From NCBI GenBank assembly GCA_965278945.1, contig OZ257128.1, positions 434,001 through 498,000 of the forward strand: a stretch of 64,000 nt of DNA, given 5' to 3'. The position numbers and the translations under genes were made by a program. The notes under the pieces were generated by a model. The model had not been told where the DNA came from. It did no database searches and was given only the letters and a program-made list of their open reading frames with translations. Position 1 is the first letter of the stretch, and each line of letters begins with the position of its first letter. This document shows positions 25,947 to 33,181 of this stretch, piece after piece. Source of the stretch: UBA10649 sp965278945. GTDB lineage: Bacteria > Actinomycetota > Actinomycetes > S36-B12.

Positions 25947-26666
25947 ATGGCCGCCGAACAGTTCGATGAGGTTGACGAGACGACCTCGCGGCCCGACGTA
26001 GCGCTGGCCGAGATCTTCAGCGACCTTGCTCGGTCGTTAGAAAGCCAGGACGGCCCCCACTTGACGCTCGTGGAGATCGTTCTGGCGGCAGTAGACATGA
26101 TCCCCGGGTGTGATGAAGGCTCGATCAGTGTGGTCCTCGACCGAAAGACTGTCTCGTCCGACGCAGCCTCGGGAAACCTGCCCGCCGTTGTCGACGCGAT
26201 CCAGACCGAGGTTGGCCAGGGACCCTGTCTGGACGCCGTGCGCCTGCAAACAACAGTGCTCGCTGCAGACTTGGCGTCAGAGGTTCGCTGGCCTCTGTTC
26301 TCCTCTCGCGCCGTAGCGGCCGGTGCGGCCGCGATGCTGTCATTCCACCTGTTCGTCGAGAGCGAGAATCTCGGCGCTCTCAACCTCTTCGCCCGTACCG
26401 CAGGCGCGTTTACCGACGAGTCCGAGCAGATCGGATTGCTATTCGCATCCCACGCAGCGATCGCGTTTGCTGGCGCGCAGAAGCTGGCTCGGGTGCAAGG
26501 CCGCGGTGCGGCGCGCGTTGTAATCGGCCAAGCTCAAGGCATTCTCATGGAGCGCCACAAGGTCACCAGCGATGTCGCGTTCGGAATGCTCGTGCGCGCC
26601 AGCCAATCTCGTAATACCAAACTGGACGCGATCGCCGAGCAGCTCGTCCTGGAAGGGCACCTCTAG
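25947..26666 (+). CDS. GAF-ANTAR antitermination regulator
   Basis: This 239-residue protein has a GAF domain (about 25-165) and a C-terminal ANTAR domain around VVIGQAQGILMERHKVTSDVA. ANTAR domains bind paired RNA hairpins to prevent termination, and GAF domains sense small molecules or redox state. GAGGAGG (25931-25937) precedes GTG 25944 and ATG 25947. It is divergent from the c-di-GMP/B12 operon with almost no spacer, so their promoters overlap the coding ends. Its RNA targets are unknown. Confidence 0.87.
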   Translation: MAAEQFDEVDETTSRPDVALAEIFSDLARSLESQDGPHLTLVEIVLAAVDMIPGCDEGSISVVLDRKTVSSDAASGNLPAVVDAIQTEVGQGPCLDAVRLQTTVLAADLASEVRWPLFSSRAVAAGAAAMLSFHLFVESENLGALNLFARTAGAFTDESEQIGLLFASHAAIAFAGAQKLARVQGRGAARVVIGQAQGILMERHKVTSDVAFGMLVRASQSRNTKLDAIAEQLVLEGHL

Positions 26667-27584
26667 CCTGCCTGACCAAGCTAAGCGCGCGATCACGCCC
26701 GCGGATGCGACTTGAATCCGAGTACGCATTGCGACCCACCCATCGGACCTTCGCGTTCGTCTCTAGCCGCCGGCCTGCATCACGGCGCGAAGGCTTGGTG
26801 ACACCTGGTCATCGCCCGGTGCGGTAGTTCGTTCGGTCGACGGGATCTCTACGATCTGATCTGCACCGGGTACGTAAGCCTCGCCCTCGAGATCTGCGAG
26901 GGTCGTTCTAAACCTGTTGGAAGTGCTTCTAGCTTCGCTCGCTTGTGCCTCTGGTACTTCCATGTCAGCACGGTACTGCGGATTAGGGCATCGTCGTGGA
27001 ATTCGTGTCCCGCAGGTGGTTTCTTCGCATGATCGAAGGGGGTCAGCCGGTGACCCGTGCCTGTCCCCGGCGATCCAGCGGTCCCTATTTAGAGTTGGTC
27101 GCTTGAACGCGATGCACGTTTCCCACGTTCCCGCTGCCTTGTCGATCCAACGCCAGTCGTGCATGTCCGCTGCCAGCGACGTATTCGCTGCGACTCGCAC
27201 CGTTAACGTCGCCGCCTGCCGAAGGTAATGGCAGTTTCGGGTCAGTGGGGCGCAGCGCCTTCCTGCGTGTTATCGATCTGTGATCGTGATTCCCACCACA
27301 ACTCGCGGGTAGGTATTCCCAACCAGTGGTGGTCGCCTTACCGTCACTGCGAGTGCTCACCATTCTCACGGCGCGCTCAACAGTCAGGGAAGGCTGTATC
27401 GTCACGACGCCCCAAGAGTCATGAGGCCCAGCCATCTCCATCCTGCTACGCGCCGACAGGCGCAGCAACGAATGCGCAAACCTCAGGCCCGATCGCGATG
27501 TCCCGCACGAAAGCGTGGACAGCGTTACCCGGTACGAACGTGCCGCTGCCTCGCCGGACACCGTCGACTTAAGGAGCACACGCA
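26667..27584. other. 918-base stretch with no convincing gene
   Basis: Apart from the weak candidate at 26763-26963, I see no coding pattern here. Base composition is less GC-rich than the flanks, and the reading frames lack the third-position bias of neighbouring genes. The 3' end carries the AAGGAG site of the gene at 27585. A leftward frame near 27140-27180 reads DWRWIDKAAGTWETC, which vaguely recalls EWRWINQKEGMWEGL of the gene at 28836, so decayed genes may be present. Confidence 0.5.
26763..26963 (-). CDS. Possible small acidic protein
   Basis: A 66-residue frame starts at ATG 26963 with a polar, acidic sequence (FRTTLADLEGEAYVPGADQI). The ribosome-binding site is poor and codon use is less GC-biased than in neighbours. 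A longer frame to 27200 is possible but looks less protein-like. It is listed as a weak candidate only. Confidence 0.22.
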   Translation of the reverse strand: MEVPEAQASEARSTSNRFRTTLADLEGEAYVPGADQIVEIPSTERTTAPGDDQVSPSLRAVMQAGG

Positions 27585-27845
27585 GTGGACTGGGAAGATG
27601 TCCAGCTAATCATCGACGTGATTACAGCCGTTATCGCTGTGGGCGCAGTCGCGGTCGCGGTCTGGGCTGTTAGGAGATCCGGGATCCGTGCGCGCGACGC
27701 CGTCGCGGCCGCCCAGTCCGCCGAGCTCGCGACCGCACGGGCGAATGACATCCTGATCGAGATGAAGCGTCTGCGCGTCGACGTGGCGCAGTTGGCCGCG
27801 ATCGTCCGTGGTGCGAAGCACGCGGACAGTGACTCGGCACGATAG
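27585..27845 (+). CDS. Small membrane protein with coiled-coil tail
   Basis: This 86-residue protein has one membrane helix (about 8-30) and an Ala-rich amphipathic tail (RARDAVAAAQSAELATARAN) likely to form a coiled coil facing the cytoplasm. AAGGAG sits upstream of the GTG start with normal spacing. I recognise no family. It converges with the secreted protein gene at 27993. Confidence 0.6.
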   Translation: MDWEDVQLIIDVITAVIAVGAVAVAVWAVRRSGIRARDAVAAAQSAELATARANDILIEMKRLRVDVAQLAAIVRGAKHADSDSAR

Positions 27846-27921
27846 GTGAGTCGGAGGCTGAGGGGATTTGTCACCCAGACCTCGCGAAGGGTCAACGCCT
27901 GCTTCAGCTTGAGCGCGAAGT

Positions 27922-27964
27922 GATGCCCCGCTCCACGCCCGATGAAGGCATGATGCGGGGCATC
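27922..27964. terminator. Hairpin between convergent genes
   Basis: GATGCCCCGC (27922-27931) pairs perfectly with GCGGGGCATC (27955-27964) around a 23-base loop, in the gap between two convergent genes. It could stop transcription from both sides. Confidence 0.5.
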
Positions 27965-27992
27965 GACTTTGAGGCCGACATCGCGGCAACTG

Positions 27993-28628
27993 CTAGTCGT
28001 CGTCGTCACCGTGCAGGAAGCCCATGAGCCACCCGTAATGGTGACCGTGATTTAGCCAGCCCTGAGCGGATGCCGGGGCCACGAGCAGCACGCGAGGAGC
28101 ATCGGCCGGCGCGAAGACGGCCTTGATCGCTGTCGTGTACGCGGTTACCACTGCCTGGTGTGACGTCCTGGCCGCCGTGACAGCGGCAGCGAACTGTGCG
28201 TCGTACTTGGACTTGGCTGCGTCGACGGCCCTCTTGTAGGCGTGGCGCGCCGCCTCGAGTTGCGCCTTCAGGGTCGACAGAGTCGCGGCATCAGCGTTGC
28301 TAATGACTGCGTTGACGTAGGCAGTCCTGGCGGTCTCCTGCGCAGCGGCAAGTGGCGCAAGTTCGGCCTTGATCGCTGCACGGATCGACTGCAGCGCAGA
28401 AGTGAGCGTCGTGCGGGCAGCAGTCAGGGATGCGAAGAACGCATCGCGTGCGGCCTTGACCGCCGCCAACTGAGCATCGGTCAGTCCACGCGGTCCCGCG
28501 GACTGCCCGTGGTTCGAGTTGTTGCCGTTGCTGTTGTCAGCCATCGCTGTTGCCGCAGGCGCCCCAGCGAACAACGCAACAGTCGCAGCCACCGCCCCGA
28601 TACGCCGTGCGGTTCCATTGCTCCGCAT
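27993..28628 (-). CDS. Secreted Ala-rich helical protein
   Basis: This 211-residue protein has a signal peptide (to about 31, ATAMA) and then a long Ala-rich helical region (about 48-175) with heptad-like spacing, for example LKAQLEAARHAYKRAVDAAK. It ends with a His/Asp-rich tail (NHGHHYGW... GDDDD). It probably forms an extracytoplasmic coiled coil; the acidic and histidine tail may bind metal. I recognise no family. The upstream leader to the AGGGAGGAA site is short, and the 30-bp palindrome at 28724 lies about 95 bases before the start. Confidence 0.68.
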   Translation of the reverse strand: MRSNGTARRIGAVAATVALFAGAPAATAMADNSNGNNSNHGQSAGPRGLTDAQLAAVKAARDAFFASLTAARTTLTSALQSIRAAIKAELAPLAAAQETARTAYVNAVISNADAATLSTLKAQLEAARHAYKRAVDAAKSKYDAQFAAAVTAARTSHQAVVTAYTTAIKAVFAPADAPRVLLVAPASAQGWLNHGHHYGWLMGFLHGDDDD

Positions 28629-28723
28629 GATGATTCCTCCCTACCTAGGCGTTGTAGTAACTCCTTCGTACCCGAGCCAGAAGCTCCGTGGGCCAAGGCA
28701 GGGTTAAAGATGGGTAAGCGGGC

Positions 28724-28753
28724 GCCGAGTTCCTCGCGCGCGAGGAACTCGGC
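28724..28753. repeat. Perfect 30-bp palindrome
   Basis: GCCGAGTTCCTCGCG (28724-28738) is followed without spacer by its exact reverse complement (28739-28753). It lies between divergent genes, with a second small hairpin (GTCCCC-GCAA-GGGGAC, 28770-28785) beside it. It may be a terminator facing either way, or an operator. Confidence 0.6.
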
Positions 28754-28835
28754 CCGCTAGCTTCGGACTGTCCCCGCAAGGGGACCAAGCAATGGCCACG
28801 CTCGCGCGAAGACACGACAACGGGGAGCACTGCTC

Positions 28836-29039
28836 ATGCCGAACTCAGGACTGACCAAGCGCGCCGAAGGCATCTCTGTCCTGGTCCGCGACACAGATCG
28901 GCAGACCTCGTGGCAACTGGCACAACTCCGCGAATGGCGATGGATCAACCAGAAAGAAGGCATGTGGGAAGGACTCGTCGACGGGGACGGGTCACCGCGC
29001 TGGGTCGACGGATCGCGACTGCGTCGCGTAAGCGGCTAG
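28836..29039 (+). CDS. Hypothetical protein, 67 residues
   Basis: A small soluble protein rich in Trp and charged residues (SWQLAQLREWRWINQKEGMW), which looks like a compact beta/alpha domain. GGGGAG lies upstream of the ATG with 9-base spacing. I recognise no family. A possibly related decayed fragment lies near 27140-27180 on the other strand. Confidence 0.5.
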   Translation: MPNSGLTKRAEGISVLVRDTDRQTSWQLAQLREWRWINQKEGMWEGLVDGDGSPRWVDGSRLRRVSG

Positions 29040-29105
29040 CCACGCCGCGCGATGCAATGCCCCCGCACCTAGCCGCTCGGCCGGGTGCAGGCCTTTGCCT
29101 GTTCG

Positions 29106-29213
29106 TCAGTGGCCGGCCAGCAGGTGGGCGTCCGCCAGCGCCTGTATCTCAGATGGGCGGATGTTGCGGCCTTCGAGCATCCACTTGCAGCCTGGGACGG
29201 CGCACCTCGGCAC
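29106..29213 (-). CDS. Candidate 35-residue zinc-finger peptide
   Basis: A short leftward frame with a GTG start encodes CAVPGC near residue 4 and AHLLAGH at the end, giving a C-x4-C...H-x4-H pattern that looks like a single treble-clef or C2H2-type finger. The ribosome-binding site is weak. It lies downstream of the terminator of DUF6458 copy 2, so it would need its own promoter. Confidence 0.33.
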   Translation of the reverse strand: MPRCAVPGCKWMLEGRNIRPSEIQALADAHLLAGH

Positions 29214-29249
29214 GTGCCCAGCAGGTGGTGGTAGCCACTCAGATGAAAG

Positions 29250-29284
29250 CCCCCGCACCCAGGCGTGTGCACCGGGTGCGGGGG
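29250..29284. terminator. Hairpin terminator after DUF6458 copy 2
   Basis: CCCCCGCACCC (29250-29260) pairs perfectly with GGGTGCGGGGG (29274-29284) around a 13-base loop, 18 bases past the end of the leftward DUF6458 gene. Confidence 0.75.
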
Positions 29285-29301
29285 ACTGGTGTCGCCTGCG
29301 G

Positions 29302-29583
29302 TCAGTAGCGGGTGCGGGTCTCGTCGACGCTGCGCGTGACAGTCCCGGGCTGGACATTCGTGTAGCCGGACGCGGGCGCCGCGGTGGTGGTCGTGTTGAC
29401 CTCGCTGCGGTGGAACCCTCCCCAGCTGGCCCAGAAGATCAGGGATAGCACGGCACCGATGGCGCCGACGATCATGAGGATCACGCCGACGGTTTGCAGG
29501 TCGATGCCCGAGGCATCGGCGCTGACGGCGAAGCGCAGGATCGCGCCCACCGCGATGAGCAGAAGACTGAACGAGATACCCAT
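29302..29583 (-). CDS. DUF6458 membrane protein (copy 2)
   Basis: This 93-residue paralogue of the protein at 18084 has the same two-helix core, including ADASGIDLQTVGVILMIVG and FWASWGGF, with a different Thr-rich tail. AGGAGA lies upstream of the ATG. It follows the 43-residue gene by 33 bases and probably shares its transcript. The two copies lie 11 kb apart on opposite strands. Confidence 0.85.
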   Translation of the reverse strand: MGISFSLLLIAVGAILRFAVSADASGIDLQTVGVILMIVGAIGAVLSLIFWASWGGFHRSEVNTTTTAAPASGYTNVQPGTVTRSVDETRTRY

Positions 29584-29616
29584 GGTCGTTCTCCTAGAGC
29601 CGGTGTTGCAAGGAGG

Positions 29617-29748
29617 TCACGCGGCGGGCGCCGCGGTCTGCGGTTGGTAGTCGATCAGGGAGCTCAGGTCCATCGGCTGCGTAGCGTCCGGGTCGTCCCA
29701 TGCGGTGAGCACGACGGTGTCCTCAGCGTTGTCCATTGACGTCGACAT
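29617..29748 (-). CDS. 43-residue acidic peptide gene
   Basis: The frame encodes a short acidic peptide (MSTSMDNAEDTVVLTAWDDP and so on, ending TAAPAA). GGGAGGAGGTGATC provides one of the strongest ribosome-binding sites in the window, which makes expression likely despite the size. It probably forms an operon with DUF6458 copy 2. The function is unknown. Confidence 0.6.
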   Translation of the reverse strand: MSTSMDNAEDTVVLTAWDDPDATQPMDLSSLIDYQPQTAAPAA

Positions 29749-29812
29749 CACGTGATCACCTCCTCCCTGTCCTTGCTCGCCTTGTACCCACTGGATCGAT
29801 CAGTTCACTACG

Positions 29813-29832
29813 TACCGGGTTAAGTCCCGGTA
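29813..29832. terminator. Small hairpin downstream of the glycoside hydrolase gene
   Basis: TACCGGG and CCCGGTA form a 7-bp stem with a TTAAGT loop, about 150 bases after the end of the leftward gene at 29982 and upstream of the 43-residue gene. It could be a terminator or part of the promoter region of the latter. Confidence 0.35.
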
Positions 29833-29981
29833 AGGGATTCGGTCAGCGATGTTGGAGCAGCCATCGTTCGGGGCAAATCCGACCAACACATCCACCTATC
29901 GGAGGTACTCCATGAAGATGACGACGAAGAACAGCTGAAATCCACGGGACCCGAAGTCGCACGAGAGCGCGTGATCGCCAG

Positions 29982-32072
29982 CTATTTGTCTGCCCACGCG
30001 GAGGTAAGAGCACCGATGCCGGCCTTTGTTCGTTCTGTGTAGGAGGCCGTGGTCCAGTCCTCCCACACGATTTCTGCAGACGCACGAGCCGCGCGAGCGT
30101 CGTCGATCGTGAGCGTGATCGCTCCAATCTTCGTTCGCACGGCACTGCCGTCCGCCCCTGGCGTCACTGCCGTGTGCGTAGACGGGTCACCAAGAAGGAG
30201 CATCGACCAGGGGAGCCGCAGATTCAGTGTCGCACCCTCAAGGTTCCAGGTTGCCATGGAGTTGTAGGCCCTGCTTGCCGGGTTCCAGTCGCCTAAGACG
30301 AGGTCGCCGACGGCGATGAACTCTGCAGGGTGCCCTGGATAGGACCTGTTCGTCGTCAGCCGCTGCAGTCGCCACCCGGGCAGGTCCTCTCCCGGAATGT
30401 CCTGTGCCGCAAGTCCGTCGAGCAGGATGGGATCGAGCGAGGTCCGCACGTAGGCCCGCGCTGTCTGATCGGTAGGCGACACAACGACCTGCACGTCAGT
30501 GTCGGTGTCTCCCAGGATATTGAAGCCGAGGGTGACGGGATTCGTCAGCGCGTCGTCGAACGTGATCTTGAGGTCGATCACGGACGCGTCGTGGTCTAGC
30601 GCAACCGCGCGGACGCCAGTACTGCTCTCGTGAATTGTGCGCCAGCCGACGCTGGTGGGATCGGTCGCGACAATGCCGAACCATTGCTCGTTTGTCAGCG
30701 GGTCGTGCCAGAGCGCTCGGCGCTCGGGTGCTGTTGCGTCCTGATGCTCCATCGTGTTCCACGTACGCTTGAACCACTCGTCAGTCCACGAGAATACAAG
30801 CGCGCCCGCGAGGTCCGCCTCGTGGATCGCTCGTGTCAGATCAGCGTCGACCTGCATGGCCGTCTGCTCGCTGTGCGCGCCTTGGTCGCGCCCATTGGTG
30901 CCCAGATGCGCCGAGCCGATAGAGGACGGCACGCCGAACTCTGTAATCATCGTGGCAAGCCCCGCCTGCTCGTGATGCGCCTTCAGGGATGTGAGATATC
31001 CGATGTATGCGTCAGGCCGCCCATTGGCAGTCGTCTCGGCGTAGGTTGCTGTGTAACGCAGGAAGTCCGGGTAGTACGGGTAGGCGTGATAGCTCGCGAA
31101 GGTGCCACCGGGGTAGGCAGGGGTCGCAAGGACGTGATTCGCGTCAATGCCGACCAAGTCCTCCTTAGGGGAGGGCTCGGTCGGGTGCACAAGCGGATCG
31201 GTCGTGGGCCAGTTGATAAACGCGATGGGGACGCTGCGCCCTCGCTTGACCTCGAAGCTGGCAAGCTCGTCCATGCGCTGTGCGTACCAGATTTCAGTGG
31301 GCGACGCTGATGCGGAACTCGCGAAGTACGTGCCCTTCGCCGCAGGGGCAAGGACGTTGCGAACATCGGACTTCTTCGTGGCCTCGGGATCGAGTTCTGC
31401 CCCGATGATCCAGGCCGCAAGCCACGGCGATACGTCGGCGGTCCAGGTTCCGGCCGCGAATCCGGGCATGGGTTCGCGCGAGAGCGCCCCGCTCACGGCT
31501 GCCGATACGTCTGCCAGTTCCCGAGTGAACGCCGCCGTGGACATGGCCGCGAAGAGATCTCCATTGCCGACATAGGACTCATCAGGAAGGTAGACGCCCT
31601 GCATCAAGTAGATCGGCGCGTCAGCGCGCGCGCTGTTATGGGCGAGAAGTGCCTCGTAGAAGCTCGGGGGAAGCAGCGTGTAGATGCGCACGATGCGGAC
31701 ACCGAGGTCTGCCATCTGGAGGAGCCATCGGTCGAAATCGGCTCGCGACATCTCGAGTTCGCCCGGGCTGTGCCCAGGGGTAGTCGAACCGAGGTTTACA
31801 CCGGTCCAGAACGTGACGTCTCCGGATGCGACGTGCAAGCCCACCTGGGTTCCGCCACTGGTCTCTACTGGCGACGCGAGCACTGAGAGTCCGGCGATGC
31901 GTTTTGGCGCCGGCGTCCATGCATCTTCCGAACTTCGTGTAGCTCCCGCTGAACCCTCGAGGGTCTGGTCGTCGGTTGGCACAGACTGGGAGCACCCTGC
32001 CAACAGGACAAGCAGCGCGATAAGAAGGGCCATCCCTGAGTCCCGTATCAAGCTCCCACGCTCCATAGGCAC
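29982..32072 (-). CDS. Lipoprotein glycoside hydrolase-like protein, TIM barrel
   Basis: This 696-residue exported protein has a lipobox in VLLAGC (near residue 26). A TIM-barrel-like domain (about 85-470) shows VRIVRIYTLLPPSFYEALL, AWIIGAELDPEA (acid/base Glu candidate), YHAYPYYPDF and MITEFGVPSS (nucleophile Glu candidate), as in GH2/GH5-type barrels. The C-terminal 230 residues are beta-rich. It probably acts on a surface polysaccharide. Proteins of this kind are often coded near GT2 and HEAT-repeat pairs like the one at 6.5-9.1 kb. The start may also be at the ATG beginning MALLIALL. Confidence 0.75.
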   Translation of the reverse strand: MPMERGSLIRDSGMALLIALLVLLAGCSQSVPTDDQTLEGSAGATRSSEDAWTPAPKRIAGLSVLASPVETSGGTQVGLHVASGDVTFWTGVNLGSTTPGHSPGELEMSRADFDRWLLQMADLGVRIVRIYTLLPPSFYEALLAHNSARADAPIYLMQGVYLPDESYVGNGDLFAAMSTAAFTRELADVSAAVSGALSREPMPGFAAGTWTADVSPWLAAWIIGAELDPEATKKSDVRNVLAPAAKGTYFASSASASPTEIWYAQRMDELASFEVKRGRSVPIAFINWPTTDPLVHPTEPSPKEDLVGIDANHVLATPAYPGGTFASYHAYPYYPDFLRYTATYAETTANGRPDAYIGYLTSLKAHHEQAGLATMITEFGVPSSIGSAHLGTNGRDQGAHSEQTAMQVDADLTRAIHEADLAGALVFSWTDEWFKRTWNTMEHQDATAPERRALWHDPLTNEQWFGIVATDPTSVGWRTIHESSTGVRAVALDHDASVIDLKITFDDALTNPVTLGFNILGDTDTDVQVVVSPTDQTARAYVRTSLDPILLDGLAAQDIPGEDLPGWRLQRLTTNRSYPGHPAEFIAVGDLVLGDWNPASRAYNSMATWNLEGATLNLRLPWSMLLLGDPSTHTAVTPGADGSAVRTKIGAITLTIDDARAARASAEIVWEDWTTASYTERTKAGIGALTSAWADK

Positions 32073-32102
32073 AGTCTTGCGTGCGAAACCTTCGAATCCT
32101 CG

Positions 32103-32585
32103 TTGTCTTCAATCTCGGGCGAACTTCCAGAAGCACGAGTACTGAACATCGCCGCACCCAGCACAGCAGGCGGATGCAGTACCGCATTCTCGCCGCGGGG
32201 AAAGCCGCGACAGCCAATCGCTCGCCTCGCCCGAGACCGCACCGTTCCTCGCCTGCCGCGGATCGCGCTGTGGACCTTGCTGGTCTACCTCCTACTGCCG
32301 ATCGATCTTGTACCCGACTTTCTCCCGGTCGTCGGTGTCGCGGACGACGCTGTCGTGCTGGTACTCGTCCTCCGCCTTGTTGCGCGGCGAGTTGGTGTGT
32401 CGGGTCTTCACGCCCACTGGCGGGGCACGGCACAGGGATTAGTCACCCTCCAATGGCTTGCCGGACTCTCCCCGCCCGCATTGGTAAGCGTTGAGGACGA
32501 ACTCGCGGGGACCTCCGATCGCCGCAGTGTGCGGCCGGAGCGACTGGAACCCACCCGAGTGCTCTTCGATGCACCGCGCCCCTGA
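32103..32585 (+). CDS. DUF1232 (YkvA-like) membrane protein
   Basis: The frame holds a clear DUF1232 core: RLPRIALWTLLVYLLLPIDL followed by VPDFLPVVGVADDAVVL, which is two short hydrophobic segments with the PIDLVPDFIP-type signature. N-terminal residues 1-45 do not look conserved and the TTG start at 32103 is uncertain; the gene may begin later or have lost its original 5' end. The C-terminus continues to about 160 residues without a known domain. The function of the family is unknown. Confidence 0.72.
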   Translation: MSSISGELPEARVLNIAAPSTAGGCSTAFSPRGKPRQPIARLARDRTVPRLPRIALWTLLVYLLLPIDLVPDFLPVVGVADDAVVLVLVLRLVARRVGVSGLHAHWRGTAQGLVTLQWLAGLSPPALVSVEDELAGTSDRRSVRPERLEPTRVLFDAPRP

Positions 32586-32608
32586 ATCGACTACGTCGCG
32601 GATGCGGA

Positions 32609-32654
32609 GCGGCTCATAATCTGATCGTCGTCGGTTCGAGCCCGACTCGCCCCA
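32609..32654 (+). other. 3' half of a CAT-anticodon tRNA, probable att site
   Basis: The segment has an anticodon loop CTCATAA, a complete T-arm (GTCGG-TTCGAGC-CCGAC at 32630-32646) and an acceptor 3' strand TCGCCCC plus A. No matching GGGGCGA 5' strand or D-arm precedes it, and the 5' anticodon stem does not pair. Such 3' half-tRNAs are left where integrases insert into tRNA genes. The flanking sequence, with CTGGCAC-type repeats, fits the end of an integrated element. The 32586-32805 gap holds no other gene. Confidence 0.55.
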
Positions 32655-32805
32655 CTCGCAGGGAACCGTTGCAGTGCAACGGTTTGCGAGTGCCAGATCC
32701 TGCCACGGACTAGGAGGGTGCTCACTTGAGTCCTTTTGGTGGCACGTATCTGGCACGAGTTCCCGGGTCGTCGGCAGATGTGTGAAGTCGAGCGACGAGC
32801 GATGC

Positions 32806-32834
32806 TTGACACCTAGGTTTACTAGGCCTAGTCT
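32806..32834 (+). promoter_or_regulatory. PadR promoter with palindromic operator
   Basis: TTGACA (32806-32811), a 17-base spacer and TAGTCT (32829-32834) form a near-consensus promoter. Its spacer holds the inverted repeat CCTAG-GTTTA-CTAGG (32812-32826), continuing into CTAGGCCTAG. The start codon at 32843 lies 8 bases after the -10, so the mRNA is probably leaderless. The repeat is a likely autoregulatory PadR operator. Confidence 0.7.
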
Positions 32835-32842
32835 TTCGAGGT

Positions 32843-33181
32843 ATGAAAGGCCAAGCCTTGAAGGGTCACCTTGATCTGCTCGTCTTGTCCGTCGTGGCGG
32901 CCGGTCCGTGCCACGGGTATGGGGTCATCGAGCAGTTGCGGGCGCGGAGCGGGGACGCGTTCGACCTGCCCGAGGGGACTATCTACCCCGTACTTCATCG
33001 ACTCGAGGGGGCTGGCCTGCTGGAGAGCGAGTGGAGCGAGCAGTCCGGTCGCCGCCGACGCACCTACCGCCTCAGCCAGCGCGGGCGCGTCGCCCTCGTC
33101 GAGGAGCGCTCCGCGTGGGAGGAGTTCACTACCGCGGTGGGTTCGGTGCTCAAGGGCGGGCCATGGCCGATTCCGACCTGA
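32843..33181 (+). CDS. PadR-family transcriptional regulator
   Basis: This 112-residue winged-helix protein has the PadR pattern: LKGHLDLLVLSVVAAGPCHG at the start, then GTIYPVLHRLEGAGLLES (recognition helix and wing) and RRRRTYRLSQRGR. PadR proteins repress a neighbouring gene until a ligand or cell-envelope stress releases them. Its 3' end overlaps the membrane-protein gene by 19 bases, so the two are co-regulated. The upstream palindrome is the likely operator. Confidence 0.92.
   Translation: MKGQALKGHLDLLVLSVVAAGPCHGYGVIEQLRARSGDAFDLPEGTIYPVLHRLEGAGLLESEWSEQSGRRRRTYRLSQRGRVALVEERSAWEEFTTAVGSVLKGGPWPIPT

Noticed and set aside
29912..29938. An 8-residue frame (MKMTTKNS) behind CGGAGG
   Set aside because: It could be a leader peptide, but no downstream gene on that strand would be regulated by it.
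32439..32756. Leftward frame across the half-tRNA
   Set aside because: It reads through the tRNA T-arm (GESGSNRRRSDYEP), a well-known spurious-ORF pattern over tRNA sequence.
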